From: Lactarius indigo
Lineage: Eukaryota; Basidiomycota; Agaricomycetes; Russulales; Russulaceae
Assembly: GCA_025766275.1 (NCBI GenBank)
Contig: JAFKAC010000008.1
Location: 1,116,001-1,180,000, forward strand
Reading direction: 5' to 3'
DNA: 64,000 bases
Shown here: positions 24,770 through 36,425 of the stretch, piece by piece
How the letters are laid out: every line of letters starts with the position of its first letter
How positions within the stretch are numbered: position 1 is the first letter of the stretch
The notes under the pieces: model-generated
The model's database searches: none
What the model saw: the letters and a program-made list of their open reading frames with translations, nothing else
Told to the model about the DNA's origin: nothing
Position numbers and translations under genes: made by a program

Positions 24770-26258
24770 GATGCTGTCGGTAGCGTTTGTTAGATTTGGA
24801 TCAACGTTTTGTAATAAGTGTGTAAGCGGAAGCGGTCACAGTTTCGGCGTTGCACCGGAGCGTTAAGATTAGATACATCGGCGGTGACCGGGGTACTACT
24901 CTCACTATTGCGGTACTTACTACTCATTCACAGTTTCAAAATACAAAACAGAATTTGAACTTTGCCGGCGAGTTGCTCTCTTCGGGTCATCTCTGTGTCG
25001 CTCACTACGCACCTGTGCTCAAGGGACACTCTCTCATTTCGTTGCCTTGTTAGCACACAACCTTGCACACAACTTCCGGAATACAAAGCGGACTATACGA
25101 CCTTCTCATCCACCAGGACTAACGACGACCCGAGAACATCCATTTATGAGGGGCGACCAATTTTAGACCGTTCTGATTTGATTGGTAAGACTTACAACGA
25201 CAACAAGCCAACCATACAGCATCTCTCGGGACTCGGACGCTTGGTTTCTGGCGCACGAATCCGTTCTTGGCTGACGCCGTGGGAGCAAACGCCCTGTGAT
25301 TGAAAGGTCTATAGTATGATTATGAAGCACCCTCTTTCCGTCCTCTCTTTTCGTCTCTTACCAACCCGGTGTTTGTGGTGGGTTGGGCCCACGTGTATCC
25401 CAGTGATTTCGGTTGAGCAATCGACTCTGTAGGTTTTATCCCCTCCGCGTTGTTGCTCAAGCCTATTTTCACGACGCAGGTGTTGGAATGAGCGTCTCTC
25501 AAAGATGTGGGCAACCAACTGGCTGAGGGTAGGGGTTCAATCGACCTCACGCACCGAGGTTTGTGCTGTTTGTTTCGAAAGTGCTCCTCGATCATAAGCC
25601 GATGTGTCGTCTTCTTCTTCTTCACATTGATGGTGTTCGTGATTGTGTCGACGTTTGCGAGCGGGAGATGCATGGGGATCTCGATGGTCTGACCGCCCTC
25701 ACGGGGACGTCGGCGTGATAACCACCATAATACAGAATCAATAGGTCTGAGCACCATGAGTGGACAGACACCAAGCGCACGCCCCTTTGTGGGTGACTAC
25801 ATGCATAGAACAACGCAAGTAATGGTTATTCAAAGCGGGCGTTTGCCAGGAGTCAAAAAGCTCATAGGTGAAAACTCGCACGGTCTTTGAGGAATTTGAG
25901 GTGTGAGTACATGTGAGTGCTCAGGCTGCAGGTAAACAGTGACCGGAATGTTGAGCCTATCTATGAAGCGAAACGCATGCTATACGGTTTAAGGCGCAAC
26001 AAATATAGGCGTTCTTGGGCCAGCCGACACCGAATGACGAATGAGCGGGAAAGAAATGATGCGGCATTCACCCCGGGCCGCCAGATTAGCAAGTGTTGTT
26101 GCTTATAAAGCTGACCGATGTTACTGAGGTGGTGCTTACAACCACTAGGCTGACAAAGGGCTCTCAGGCTCAGACAGGACCCACTCAGCTACAGTGGTGA
26201 TGATTACAACTAAGGTCAATACAACGAACGGCGTCGTTCTCATGGCTGAGCTCGAGGT
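24770..26258. other. Intergenic region, no supportable gene
   Basis: About 1.5 kb between the ARP2 start and the Old Yellow Enzyme promoter. The longest frame (25320-25757, minus) has no domain and no TATA or splice support, so I leave it uncalled. Confidence 0.4.
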
Positions 26259-26265
26259 TATAAAT
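26259..26265 (+). promoter_or_regulatory. TATA box of the Old Yellow Enzyme gene
   Basis: TATAAAT about 80 nt upstream of the ATG at 26343, followed by a pyrimidine-rich leader. Confidence 0.6.
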
Positions 26266-26342
26266 GCCCCCCTAGAGGTACTTCGGACAACACATCACCT
26301 TCCTGCTACAACTCCTCTCACAATCTCATCGTCACTTTAGTT

Positions 26343-27650
26343 ATGTCCTCTTCTGTGTCTGCTCTTTTCCAGCCTCTCCGAGTCGGGACTACCGACCTTC
26401 AACACCGCGTCGTGATGGCTCCTTTGACACGCCTCCGTGCGAACAAGGACCACGTCCACGGTGAACTCGCCAAGACATACTACGCCCAGCGTTCAGGCGT
26501 ACCAGGAACGCTCATAATATCGGAGGCCACTTTTATCGCCCCTCAAGCCGCGGGATATGCGAACGTACCAGGTATCTGGAACGACGCACAAATCGCTGGA
26601 TGGAAAACGGTTTGTGTTTCCCCACGTCCTATGGCTACTGTATGCACTAATTTACTGCACAAGATTACGGATGCTGTTCATGCCAACGGCTCTTACATTT
26701 TCCTCCAACTTTGGGCCCTTGGACGCACTGCCGATCCTGCCGTCCTTAGGCAGGAAGGTGGGTTCGATGTCGTCGCCCCTAGCCCTATCCCCCTCGGTGG
26801 TGACGGGTCACTTTTCGGCGAAGGAGGGCTAGTTCCGCGTGCACTTACGACTGCGGAGATCAAAGAATATGCTCAACTGTACTCAAAGGCGGCAAGAAAC
26901 GCCGTCGAGGCAGGCTTCGACGGCGTGGAGATACATGCGGCCAATGGCTATATTCTAGACCAGTTTTTGCAGACGGTGTCGAACGAACGAACGGACGAAT
27001 ATGGGGGGTCCGTAGATAACCGAGTACGCTTCCCTCTCGAGGTGATCAACGCGGTTGTGGAGACCATTGGTGCAGAAAGGACAGCTGTCCGCATCAGCCC
27101 ATGGTCCAAATTTCAGGGTGAGGAATACCCGTCTCGTAGTTCTTCTTTCCGAGGTTCTAATGCGGCTTTATAGGCATGGGTATGAAGGACCCGCTCCCCA
27201 CTTTCACCACCTTCATTGAACGCGTTCGCGATGCGCACCCGAACTTCGCTTACATTCATGTTGTCGAGCCGCGTGTCGATGGCATCGTTGACTTGGCCGT
27301 CACAGATGAAAACCGTGCTCAGTCAAACGAGGCATTACGCAAAATCTGGGGTGATCGCCCTTACATTGCGGCAGGTGGCATGGATGGTACTGCTGCAATC
27401 AACATGGTGGAGAAGTACGGAGGCTTGGTCGCATTTGGCCGCCACTTCATTGCAAACGTGAGTCGTGTTTTCGGCAGTTTTTGGAGCCATTTCTCAGATT
27501 AGATCGCAGCCGGATCTTCCTTTGCGCCTGAAGGAAGGACACCCTCTGACGCGCTATAACCGTGATACATTTTACGCTACGGGGGCTGAGGGTGCAGTTG
27601 GATACATTGATTATCCGTTCGCCAAGAATGTAGTCGCTCTGCAGGCATAG
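26343..27650 (+). CDS. NADH:flavin oxidoreductase / Old Yellow Enzyme
   Basis: Four exons. Start MSSSVSALFQPLRVGTTDLQ, then HRVVMAPLTRLRANKDHVHG and ATFIAPQAAGYANVPGIWND, then VEIHAANGYILDQFLQ (the His and Asn that bind the phenolic ligand), YGGSVDNRVRFPLEVINAV, VRISPWSKFQ, and late FMN-binding elements (YIAAGGMDGTAAINMVEKYG, VAFGRHFIAN, DLPLRLKEGHPLTRYNRDTF). OYE enzymes carry FMN in a TIM barrel and reduce activated C=C bonds with NAD(P)H. Introns: about 26611-26663 (GTTTGT), about 27118-27173 (GTGAGG) and about 27460-27509 (GTGAGT). Length and motif order are typical of fungal OYEs. A strong TATA box fits stress-inducible expression, which is known for the family. Confidence 0.92.
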
Positions 27651-28856
27651 TGCTACGTAGACGGCCGAGTGATAGAATGACTTAGACACCATAGAAGCAG
27701 AATTACACAGTACTTTATAATGTAATGCCCAAATTAATTAACGAGTCATGTACTTATCATAGCCCGTAGATACAGTGATGTGCGGATATATGGTAGTTTG
27801 GCTGCCCTTTGAGAACTGCGGGCGATGTTTGAATCGTACAGTACTCGTCGCAATACCGTTGTGCTGCGGATCCGCAAAGCTGGTGAGACGGCAAAGAATG
27901 AACATCCTACGTAGCCTTAGGAGAGGCCCCGGCAAATCAAAAGGTTACACAGGTAGGCGATAGCTATTCGCTGACGGTTTGCTTAGGACACTACCCCCAT
28001 GACACACATCAATGGTCTGCATTTCACTCTCGCACAATGTCGTTTCTGGAACGTCGACTAGTAATCTAAGGGCCTAGGATAATAAAGTTTAGATCCTAAG
28101 TGCCTCCACGGAAACCACTAGTGGGCGTCTAGAAACTCGGAGGAGAATGCTGTAGATGATGCAGGGCAATGGTATCCTCAACGATGTCCCCCCACGCACT
28201 GACACTTCACGGGGCTCTACTCCACTCTCCCGTTGCAGCATAGTGCGATTTCAAAAGCAAAAAAATTTCACAAGGATTGATTACAGTCATTAATTAATAT
28301 TGATTTCCTAATTCGACGTAGGAGCCTTCTCACGCAATGGTCCAGCGCAGTTCACACCAGGCCGAGTCTGCTCGCACAGCAGTGCCATATAGAGTTCAGC
28401 AGCTATGACAGGGCGTTAACCTCCTGATCCTGGACGGCATGTTGTTCGAGAAGGCACGCTTTTTAAATTAACCGTCAAAATTGGTCGAACAGTCGAAGCG
28501 TAGCAACTTCAAGACGATCGATGAGCGAACCTTCCAAACACACCGGATCGACCCCCAGGTCAGTGAACCGAAATCCAATCATCGTTAAGATTCGATTTTT
28601 TCCGCAGGCGCTTCACTATCTTGAATGCCACCAAGTTGCCCAGCCCAACCGTGACGATTAAAGTGACAAGTTGTATCCACAAAGAACGACAGCCAACGCC
28701 TTGGTCAACGCCGCGAACCTCTCATCCGCGAAATAATACATCTGAGCACCCAGCCCAATTTACACGTAATTGGACCACAGCATGGATAGCCACATGTCAT
28801 CCCGTAGATACGGCGCTCCCCCCACTAGACCCGACCAACGGGCTCTCGTCCGGCTC
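27651..28856. other. Gene-poor stretch
   Basis: No supportable coding region. Short A/T-rich patches (about 28250-28310 and 28455-28480) are the only visible features. Confidence 0.4.
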
Positions 28857-29195
28857 TTAAGAACGTCTCCCGAGTGGTCCGGGCAAGCGGATCGTGAAGT
28901 CTGAAATTCTTGCTGAAAATTTGAAGCCAGACCATCCCGACCTGGCCCGCGGCACCGTCGAGGTCGTATCTGCGTTCCGGCTGTTACGATTTGCACTGCG
29001 CGCATTAACTTGAGTGGTCTTAGTGGCGGACGCTGGTAGCGACAAGTTCTGAGTACAGCCCGCAGTGTGTTGCTTGTCTGGAGAGGGCGCTGAGCACGGC
29101 ACCAAAGTGTTAAGGATATGCCAGGATACACATCGACCATGCGGCTTACCCCCAATCTGGACATAGCCGCTGCATGGGAGACTTGCACTGCCCAT
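28857..29195 (-). CDS. Weak two-exon hypothetical protein
   Basis: A minus-strand ATG at 29193-29195 starts MGSASLPCSGYVQIG. An intron of about 59 nt (donor GTAAGC, branch-like CTTAAC, acceptor CTCAG) joins it in frame to APSPDKQHTAGCTQNLSLPA and a Ser/Arg-rich end. A good TATA box lies about 100 nt upstream. There is no recognisable domain, and the composition is not strongly coding. It could be a young or decaying gene. Confidence 0.25.
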   Translation of the reverse strand: MGSASLPCSGYVQIGGKPHGRCVSWHILNTLVPCSAPSPDKQHTAGCTQNLSLPASATKTTQVNARSANRNSRNADTTSTVPRARSGWSGFKFSARISDFTIRLPGPLGRRS

Positions 29196-29294
29196 AGTAG
29201 TAAAAGAGTAAAGGAGCCGTTGAAAATGGTGAATGTGAAGAAGAGTGAGGACTGCGCACAGCGAACAGAGAGATACACGAACTCGGAGCACAAG

Positions 29295-29304
29295 CTTTTT
29301 ATAA
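29295..29304 (-). promoter_or_regulatory. Candidate TATA box
   Basis: TTATAAAAAG on the minus strand, about 100 nt before the ATG of the weak gene at 29195. Confidence 0.35.
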
Positions 29305-29309
29305 TTGAG

Positions 29310-32300
29310 AATTAGGGTAGAAACAAATTGACCCTCGTGGTATCTCTGTGGCGCTTACATTACACCACAGCCCGAGAGCGGCGAGCATGTTCGCCCAATT
29401 CGGTGCGGCCACTCCAGTCGCCTGTAGTCATGTGAATGAGTGCACGATCAGCCACAGAACGGAGATAGACTCACAGGATCCCGTCCCACCGTTGCAGGAA
29501 AGCCATCCGCGTTGCATCCAGGGTTTCTGCCAGTAGTTTGAGAAACCGCCGGACGGGAAGGTGGCAGAGATTTTATTGAAGACGTTCTGCGTCGCCTCGA
29601 CTGAGGTTATGCTGATTTGTGCGGGAAGAGGTTAGAGTGGGAATGGAGAAACTGCCGATGGGCGCGCAAGGAAGAAATGACAAACTATGGACAACCAGTC
29701 GAGAAAGTGAGCACGGAAGTCACGCATTGTATGGTTTGTGAACATGAAACACCGTGGCCAGATGCGAAGACGAATCCTCGGGCACCGGGCACCCAGAATC
29801 GCACAGGCATTGCACAGCCTTGCTCAATAACGGGGTTAGTGAGACGTGGGACTCGCACTTGGACAACGCGCAAGAGATGGTGTTTTCGTCCTGTCTGTAG
29901 CTGGTTGTTGAGGATCTGTGGGGTGCACTATTGCCGCTCAAGAAGTTGGCGATAGCCAACTAAGACGAATAAAGTTGGCACGCCCGGCGCATTACACCTC
30001 AAGGTTCTTAAGAACCGCATCGGTTTTCACAGTATGATGCTGGTGAAAACTCACGGCACTGTACTCGCAGCGAGGGGAGCCTGTAAGCTTCTGTCGTCAT
30101 CTATTGTTTGAAGAGTAAATGTGTGTGTAAGGACAGATCAAGGCGGAAGATCCCGACGAGTTGAGTTATTGAAAGGAGGTTAGTCGAATTTTTGTGACGG
30201 AGTTACTCGCTTTGGCATACCTAAGGTCGATGGTATAATGAAATGGCCGAAAAAAGCCCGAGACAGTATGCATGTTCGATAGCTGGGAGGCGCCTTTCCT
30301 GGGGATGTCGTATAGCAGTTGGAGGCAACTCGGGGTCATTGAAGCTGTCGCAAGATAAGGGTTTGTCCGCAGAGGTTAAGTTTCCAGCGAGCACGATTTT
30401 CGCAGCTGAACTGAAGATCGGCGGTCTGATCTCGTTCGGGGTAGGAAGCTGCAGACGAACGTCTTGCGACGCGACGCTGTTCAAAGGACGGGGAAGATTA
30501 CACACGTGGTTGTAGGGCGGTCGAATTGGAGGTGATCCTTGAACCGATGCCGGGATATGAAATATGCCAAGGTACGAACCGCACGCTTCCTGCTTCCATC
30601 GCGCACAGCAAGCGGAAATTTCAGCACCGAAATCTTCGCTCGTGCGAGACACGGTCGTATCGAAATGGATCTGGCCTCCTAACGGCAACAAAGCCGTTAC
30701 TCGAGGCCGCTTGGCGTACAGACGCCCATGAACCTGGTTTGGAGACCCTTCTGAAAAAGCGCGATGCGGTGACGCAGGACTCTTGCTCTTGAAGCCTTCT
30801 GGGACGCCATCGCAACACGCATGCGGGTACATGTCGCGTTTGACGACGGTGCAAACAAGAAGACAGACGGGAGAGCAGCGAGCGCGTTTACCACGACCGC
30901 TGAGAACTCGAAATCACCTGGGATTCCCAGGACGCTAGGTTTCAAGAAGTAGCGAGCCGGTACTAGAGACTATTGTATGCCGTTGCGGTGAACTATGGTG
31001 AAGTTCAATTGTTGTCGATCCCACGAATACGCAGAGCGATGCCAACCACGCAACCGAATACAAACACCAGTCAGGAACGGCGTTTTCGTAACTTAGCAGC
31101 AACGGACAGGTACGACGTTTTGTGTGAAGGATCCACTATCGTAGCCTGCGTTGGTGTTCGAATCCGTTCGGACTTTGAGCGCTTTGAGCAACCGGAGAAG
31201 CATCGTTCAGTGCCACGTCAACATGCTCGGGGATTACCAGGACTTCTAAATTGTTGGTGTGGTTGTCCGAAGACCAAAGAACCAAGACGCACGAATCTTA
31301 TATAAGCCGTTCTCAGACTGCAGCCACCGCAAACACAGAAATGGAGAAGACCACATGCCCTGAGTCGTCAGCAGTTCAACGTTCAGCGCCAATACAGCTG
31401 GGGAAAACGAATGACACCGTCACTGTGAGAAGCAATGAGCCTGTTAAAGTTTTCGCCAGTCCGCCACTGCGGCTAGCCTGCAATAGAATTTCTGGAACGG
31501 TCCTTGAAACGGACACGACTAGTAACTCGGCGACCACATTCACCACAGACCCAGAGGTCGATGTGGACACGCTCTTCGGTTTTGAAAATGACTTCTTTGC
31601 TGTATTTTTTTGCCCCGATCCCTGAATTCGCGCACTTCAAAAATTTCACAACTCCAGCAACTGTGCAACACAACATACGTATATTTGCCAGTCTGCTGAG
31701 GTTCGGAGCAGCCAGTCAGAGCTGCCAAGTTGCCACCGGTGTTGCAGTCTCCATGCGTTCATCATCCCCGTTTTTGCTTGGGTTGCACTTTTGCGACTCA
31801 AATGAGTCGTTGCTTGTCACCTCCGCTGACACACCAAAGAGCAATTCTACCGCGTGTAAGACGTAGCGACAGAGATTGTGCGGATATGCATAAAAGACCT
31901 GAGCACGGAAGATGGAAGGCTCGGATAGCCAGCTTAGCGCCGCAGAAATACACGACATAACCCTCAGGCTCCAATTGTTCTCGATTAACATATATCACCT
32001 GCCGCTGCCGCCGACCGACAGGTCGCATATCCAACTTGGTCTCAGTGTGATGCAGAACAGCCGCGGGACTGCCAGTGGCAACCAAACGGGTTGGCGATGA
32101 CAATTGGTGGCCCGTTAAAAAAAGAATAATCAATTGTAGCAGCAACAACGCAATTGTTCATCGTCAACATCAAGAAACGGGTATCAACAAAAGTGTCGCT
32201 CGTTACGCGTAAGTAGGTAGTGCAAAGCTACTAAAGCAAGAACAATGGAGTGTGCCTGCACCACCAATCGCTGAAAACAAAACGCGCCATTTCGGAAAAG

Positions 32301-32494
32301 CCGATTGTAAAAATCAGGTAGGTGTACTAAGGTGTACAGCCCACCACCACGGGAAAGGGAAAGACGCTGCGACCGAGGCACAGGGTAAAAGAGTGAGTCA
32401 GTAATACATGCGGTGTCGAACGCGCCGAAAAGTACAGCGAGGCGCCTCGTCGACCGGGACGTAGCGTATTGTGATATGTAGGCACAACTGGCAC
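29310..32494. other. Gene-poor region with possible decayed membrane-protein fragments
   Basis: About 3.2 kb without a supportable gene. On the minus strand, between about 32.3 and 31.4 kb, hydrophobic fragments appear in different frames separated by stops (for example VQAHSIVLALVALHYLLTRN, and YVLHAVELLFGVSAEVTS). They recall the fungal multi-span families, but no complete domain can be assembled. An open frame of 203 codons (30221-30832, minus) has no support from domain or splicing. Confidence 0.3.
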
Positions 32495-34374
32495 TCAGAT
32501 TCCACCGTAGGCGTCCTCCTCATCATAGAGGGTGTAAACGGTATCAGGACGGTTAGTGGGTGCAGCCCCTGTCTTGGGCTCACGGGGTATGACGGTGGGT
32601 TGTTCTTGGGCTCGCATGGGGGTAGAAGTGGCGAGTGGGCTACTCTTGTAATTTGACTCGGAGGGAGGAGGTCCGCGCAGGTCTGAGAACTCAGCGCTGA
32701 GTGGCGATGGACTATTGCGCACGCTCAGCGGAACGGGGAACTCCAATGACGCAACTGGGGAAAAGGAGCGCTCGGGAACGTATATTTCTGGTAAGGTCGG
32801 TGGAAGCGAAGGGATACGCGTCTGGTGGAATGCACTTGGGGAGGGTAGAGGCAATTCGTCGTCCAGTTCGTGGGACGGGTTGTCAATCGGTTGTTGGGCG
32901 GCAGGCGCATCAACAAACGGAGACTCGGTATGCGTATTCCCGCCCTGAGTTGATGAGTCGTCATGAGAAGGAGCTGCCAGATTGTCAGACACAGTGGCAT
33001 GTTGTTCCTCGGAGACGGGACCCAAAACGGAAGACATGGGGGCACCGAGTTTTTCGGTAATCTCTGCGTACTGTGCAGCTTGGAAGGGGGTCACGCTGGA
33101 ACGTGAGAGATCGGTGTAGTGAGGATCGGCAGCATCAGGAGATGAGACAACCGGACTGAAAGGACCACCAGTAACCAAGTTCTGATGGGCGACCGCGACA
33201 GGAGCCGTACGATTCGGTGGCTCTCTCGCAAGGGCTTGAGGTAGATATGCAGGGCTCTCGGAATGGGGTGGATCATGGTATTCTGGAACAGTGCTGGAAA
33301 CTGGTGAAACCATGACATCCTGTGCATACGGCGAGAAGAATGGGTTTGCTGAGTTGGGCGAGACGACCTGGCCAGGAGAGAAAGAGGTTTGGGAATAGTT
33401 TGTCGCACCGTAGCCGTTGCCATAAGCATTGTTGGGATACATGTTGGGCAGAGTCGGCTGTCGGGGGGGCAGGGTCGGCGTGTTATTCAGGTGGCGCTCA
33501 ATCATGGACGGGGGACGTGGAGGAGCGCCGTAAGGTCGGACGGGCTCTGCGTCATCTCTAACGGCGGCGGACTGCCGGCGAGCATCGCTACGATTCCAGA
33601 TTTCTTCAGAAAACGCCTCATCTTGGCGTCCTCGACATTTCCTCTGGAATAATAACGTGAGAAAAGATATTGCGTGATCAAATGCGACCAACCAGAAAAT
33701 AAACAACAGCAGCCAAAATACCCGCGGATCCGAGGATGGCGGCAATGATACCACCAACAATGATACCAGTAGAGGTTCCGCCAACTGGAGTGGAAGAACT
33801 GGTGGGACTTGGGGACACCGTAGAACTGCGAACACCCGACGAATTGACAACGGTCTGGATGAACGTGGGGGTAGCAGTTGGGGTGGATGAGGATAGAGGC
33901 TGAAGAAAGAGAAAAAAAAAAAACTCAATGCCCCGAAACACACTATTAGAGGTCAAATCTTACAGTAGTCGACGTGGTAGTTGATGTCGAAAGGATGGAC
34001 GAGCTGGATGTGGTTGAAGTCGTTGAGATGGTAGTCGACGTCGACGACGGTGGCAGAGAGGAAGGCGTCAACGAAGGGGAAAGCACCGAAGAGGTGGTAG
34101 TGGCTATATGAATGTGAGCTGTCGGAACTAAAGGAAGGAGTGAGGACTACACACTTGACTGAACAAGCGACGGAGAAGGCGAGAGGGTAGGTGTGGTGGT
34201 CGTGGCGAAAGGATCGCCAATGATAGTAGGAGCAACAGGGATGATGAGGCTCGGAGAGGTGGCACTCGGAGTGTTTGAAGAGGAGTCAGTGCCAGGTGTG
34301 ACAACATCGTCGCGGTGAAAAGCGGGATGGTGGACACGTCTCCGATGGTAGTTGAAGTGGTCGAAGTGCGCCAT
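32495..34374 (-). CDS. Single-pass membrane protein with Ser/Thr-rich ectodomain and long cytoplasmic tail
   Basis: Exon 1 starts MAHFDHFNYHRRRVHHPAFH at 34374. The following exons are Ser/Thr-rich, probably O-glycosylated (TTSSVLSPSLTPSSLPPSS, STTSSSSILSTSTTTSTTV). One transmembrane helix (GIIVGGIIAAILGSAGILAA) is followed by a basic juxtamembrane FQRKCRGRQDEAF and a tail of about 390 residues rich in Pro/Ser that ends DTVYTLYDEEDAYGGI. This layout is common in basidiomycete wall-sensor-like proteins, but no known domain is present. No classical signal peptide is seen, so either the first exon is incomplete or the helix acts as a signal anchor. It is divergent from a second single-pass protein at 34870. 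Confidence 0.6.
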
Positions 34375-34869
34375 AGTTTTCTTTTTTTAATTTTTTCGAA
34401 GAGGAAAAGGAAAGTGATAGCAAAAGAGTGTGGTTGGGGCAAGAACGTGTACTCCAGTCGCACGGAGAGTACAGAACAGAGGGTATCAACGAAGCCGAAG
34501 CGCAAAGCTGGAAACAAAACACAATGGGGTCGCTTTTCATCGTATCAAGGAGTCGCTGGATGACTAAGCAGTCTTGTCGGCTCAATTCAATCGAATCGAC
34601 CCTCGTTTTTATTTAGTCCGTTCCGTCTCTCCCTCGCTCTTACAGTAGAACCACTTTCTCTCCTTCATGGTATCTTTTCATGCCGAAGGAACCTACTATG
34701 TACATCTAAACGCTTTCTCTGGCACGCTATCATGCGTTGTCTCAGGCGGGCGTCAATGTCTTGCTCTGTCGCAATGGCGACCCCGGTACGAAGCAAATGA
34801 TGATCTGATCGTTTTCTCCTTGATGTTCTCGTCACTTATCTCCACCACTCCGTGCGCCTCCTGCACTGC

Positions 34870-35815
34870 ATGACAACGTATTCCCGTTGGTCCCTATCTC
34901 CCGGCCCCTCCCTCCATTGTCTATTCTTCCTCCTCTTCCATGCACACCGCGCTTTTGCCGAGATTGTCACTACAATCGAGAATACTGATTCTCGCATATC
35001 GTACATCCCCTCAGTGTGCAACAATACCGGGGTTTCCCCGTCTCCGTCTTGCACTGCTCCTTGGTATGTGAAACACTCGCTTAGTATAAGCATATATTGC
35101 TTTCTGATCCGTATCTCAGGCAGGTAGTCGTCCTTGCTGGGGCCTCGAGTGGTACCGTGACATCCACTTTTGGACCTACCTCTGCAGGGGGGAATCTCAT
35201 CCCTCAGCTCTTCCTCGTCCTCCGTGGCACTACTTTCTCCATCAGCACCTCTTCTGCCTCTAATGCCACTGCCAACGTCACCGTCGTGGCCTCACCTTCA
35301 AATGTGTTCGTCTCTACGACCTTCGACTCGTCCGCAGGCAGCATCTCAGCGGTTAATCTTCCGCCCGATCAAGATGTGACCCTCGCAGTAACATATATAC
35401 CCTCTCAAGACGGTGCGCCAACAAGGCTTGACATTGATTCAGTCACTGTCTTCAGTGAAGACGAGAGGTAGATACAGAACGCCATGACACGCTTTCAAAC
35501 GCTGACATGATGTCTTCGCTTAGCCACACGTCGCTGACCTCCACCCCCTTACCCTCGTCGAGCTCGCTTCCCTCTTTCATCATCCCTGCTCCTTCCACAT
35601 TAGCTCCTTCCGCTACCTCGCGACCACACTCCTCTCTGGCGCAACCGAAAGGAACGATCATTGGCGAGTCCCTGGCGGGATTCTTCGGCATCATCCTTAT
35701 CCTCATCTCTGTCTACACGCTGCGCAGATGGAGGCAGCGGCAAAGAGCACGAGCTGCAGAGGGCTTTCAGATGCGGGCAAGAGAGAGGGGTAAGAGGCCG
35801 ATAGAGGGTCAGTAG
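34870..35815 (+). CDS. Secreted/single-pass membrane protein with signal peptide, function unknown
   Basis: Start MTTYSRWSLSPGPSLHCLFF with a hydrophobic core and AFAE cleavage-like site. Then an ectodomain (TIENTDSRISYIPSVCNN, SGTVTSTFGPTSAGGNLIPQ, TTFDSSAGSISAVNLPPD), a Ser/Thr/Pro stalk, a transmembrane helix (IIGESLAGFFGIILILISVY) and a short basic tail (TLRRWRQRQRARAAEGFQMR). At least three exons. The ectodomain pattern (an isolated CNN cysteine, beta-rich segments) is that of a widespread but uncharacterised agaricomycete family, by my impression only. An in-frame ATG at 34852 is an alternative start. Confidence 0.55.
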
Positions 35816-35983
35816 CTGCCGTCTTACGCTGGACTATCGGTCATTGGTCGTTATGTGTTACCCGATGCCATACCTCGGAATGTCCTCGGACCTTTGAGAA
35901 ATCTCCGATAATTACCCTCGGCATTTCGGCCAGGTCGGGAGGCACTCTGTTTTGTTTTGTTGTGTTGCGCGTTGGTCTCAATA

Positions 35984-36320
35984 ATGCCACCACGTGAGGG
36001 CGATAGAATACCGTCGGCACAGCAAACTTTGGACAGTACGCTACAATGTCTTTCAATACGAGTATGATGGTGAATCCCATTTTCTAGTTCTCTATGATAT
36101 TTCGCAGTTGCTCGGTACACAGCTCGACAAGGAGACCCTCGCCACATGTATTGGAATGATTGAGAGTGGTGTGAATCCGGAAGCATTAGCGGTCAGTTCT
36201 CTCGTTCTTGCAGTCTCTGGTCTCCCTGAGACACTGCCAACACAGGCTGTAATCCAAGAATTGAGGAGAGACGGTGCAGCTATCGCAGCCGCCAGAACGA
36301 ATGATGGGAGAGCTGCTTAG
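35984..36320 (+). CDS. MZT1: MOZART1, gamma-tubulin complex recruiting factor
   Basis: Three exons (35984-36035, 36088-36191, 36246-36320) give a 76-aa protein: [76 protein letters not shown]. The block [20 protein letters not shown] is the MOZART1 signature. MZT1 binds the N-termini of gamma-tubulin complex proteins at the spindle pole body and is needed for microtubule nucleation. Both introns are 52-54 nt GT-AG and in frame. The stop lies only about 105 bp before the SF3B1 start on the same strand. Confidence 0.95.
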
Positions 36321-36425
36321 TCATACGGCGAATTTGGTGGCGTGTGAATTGAAATGCGTTGATTTGTCATAGTCGTCCCTTGACTCGAGCTTAAGCAACC
36401 TTTGTATCCTCCATCACCTCACACT

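Noticed and set aside
30221..30832. 203-codon minus-strand frame
   Set aside because: No recognised motif, no splice or promoter support, and neighbouring frames look just as open.
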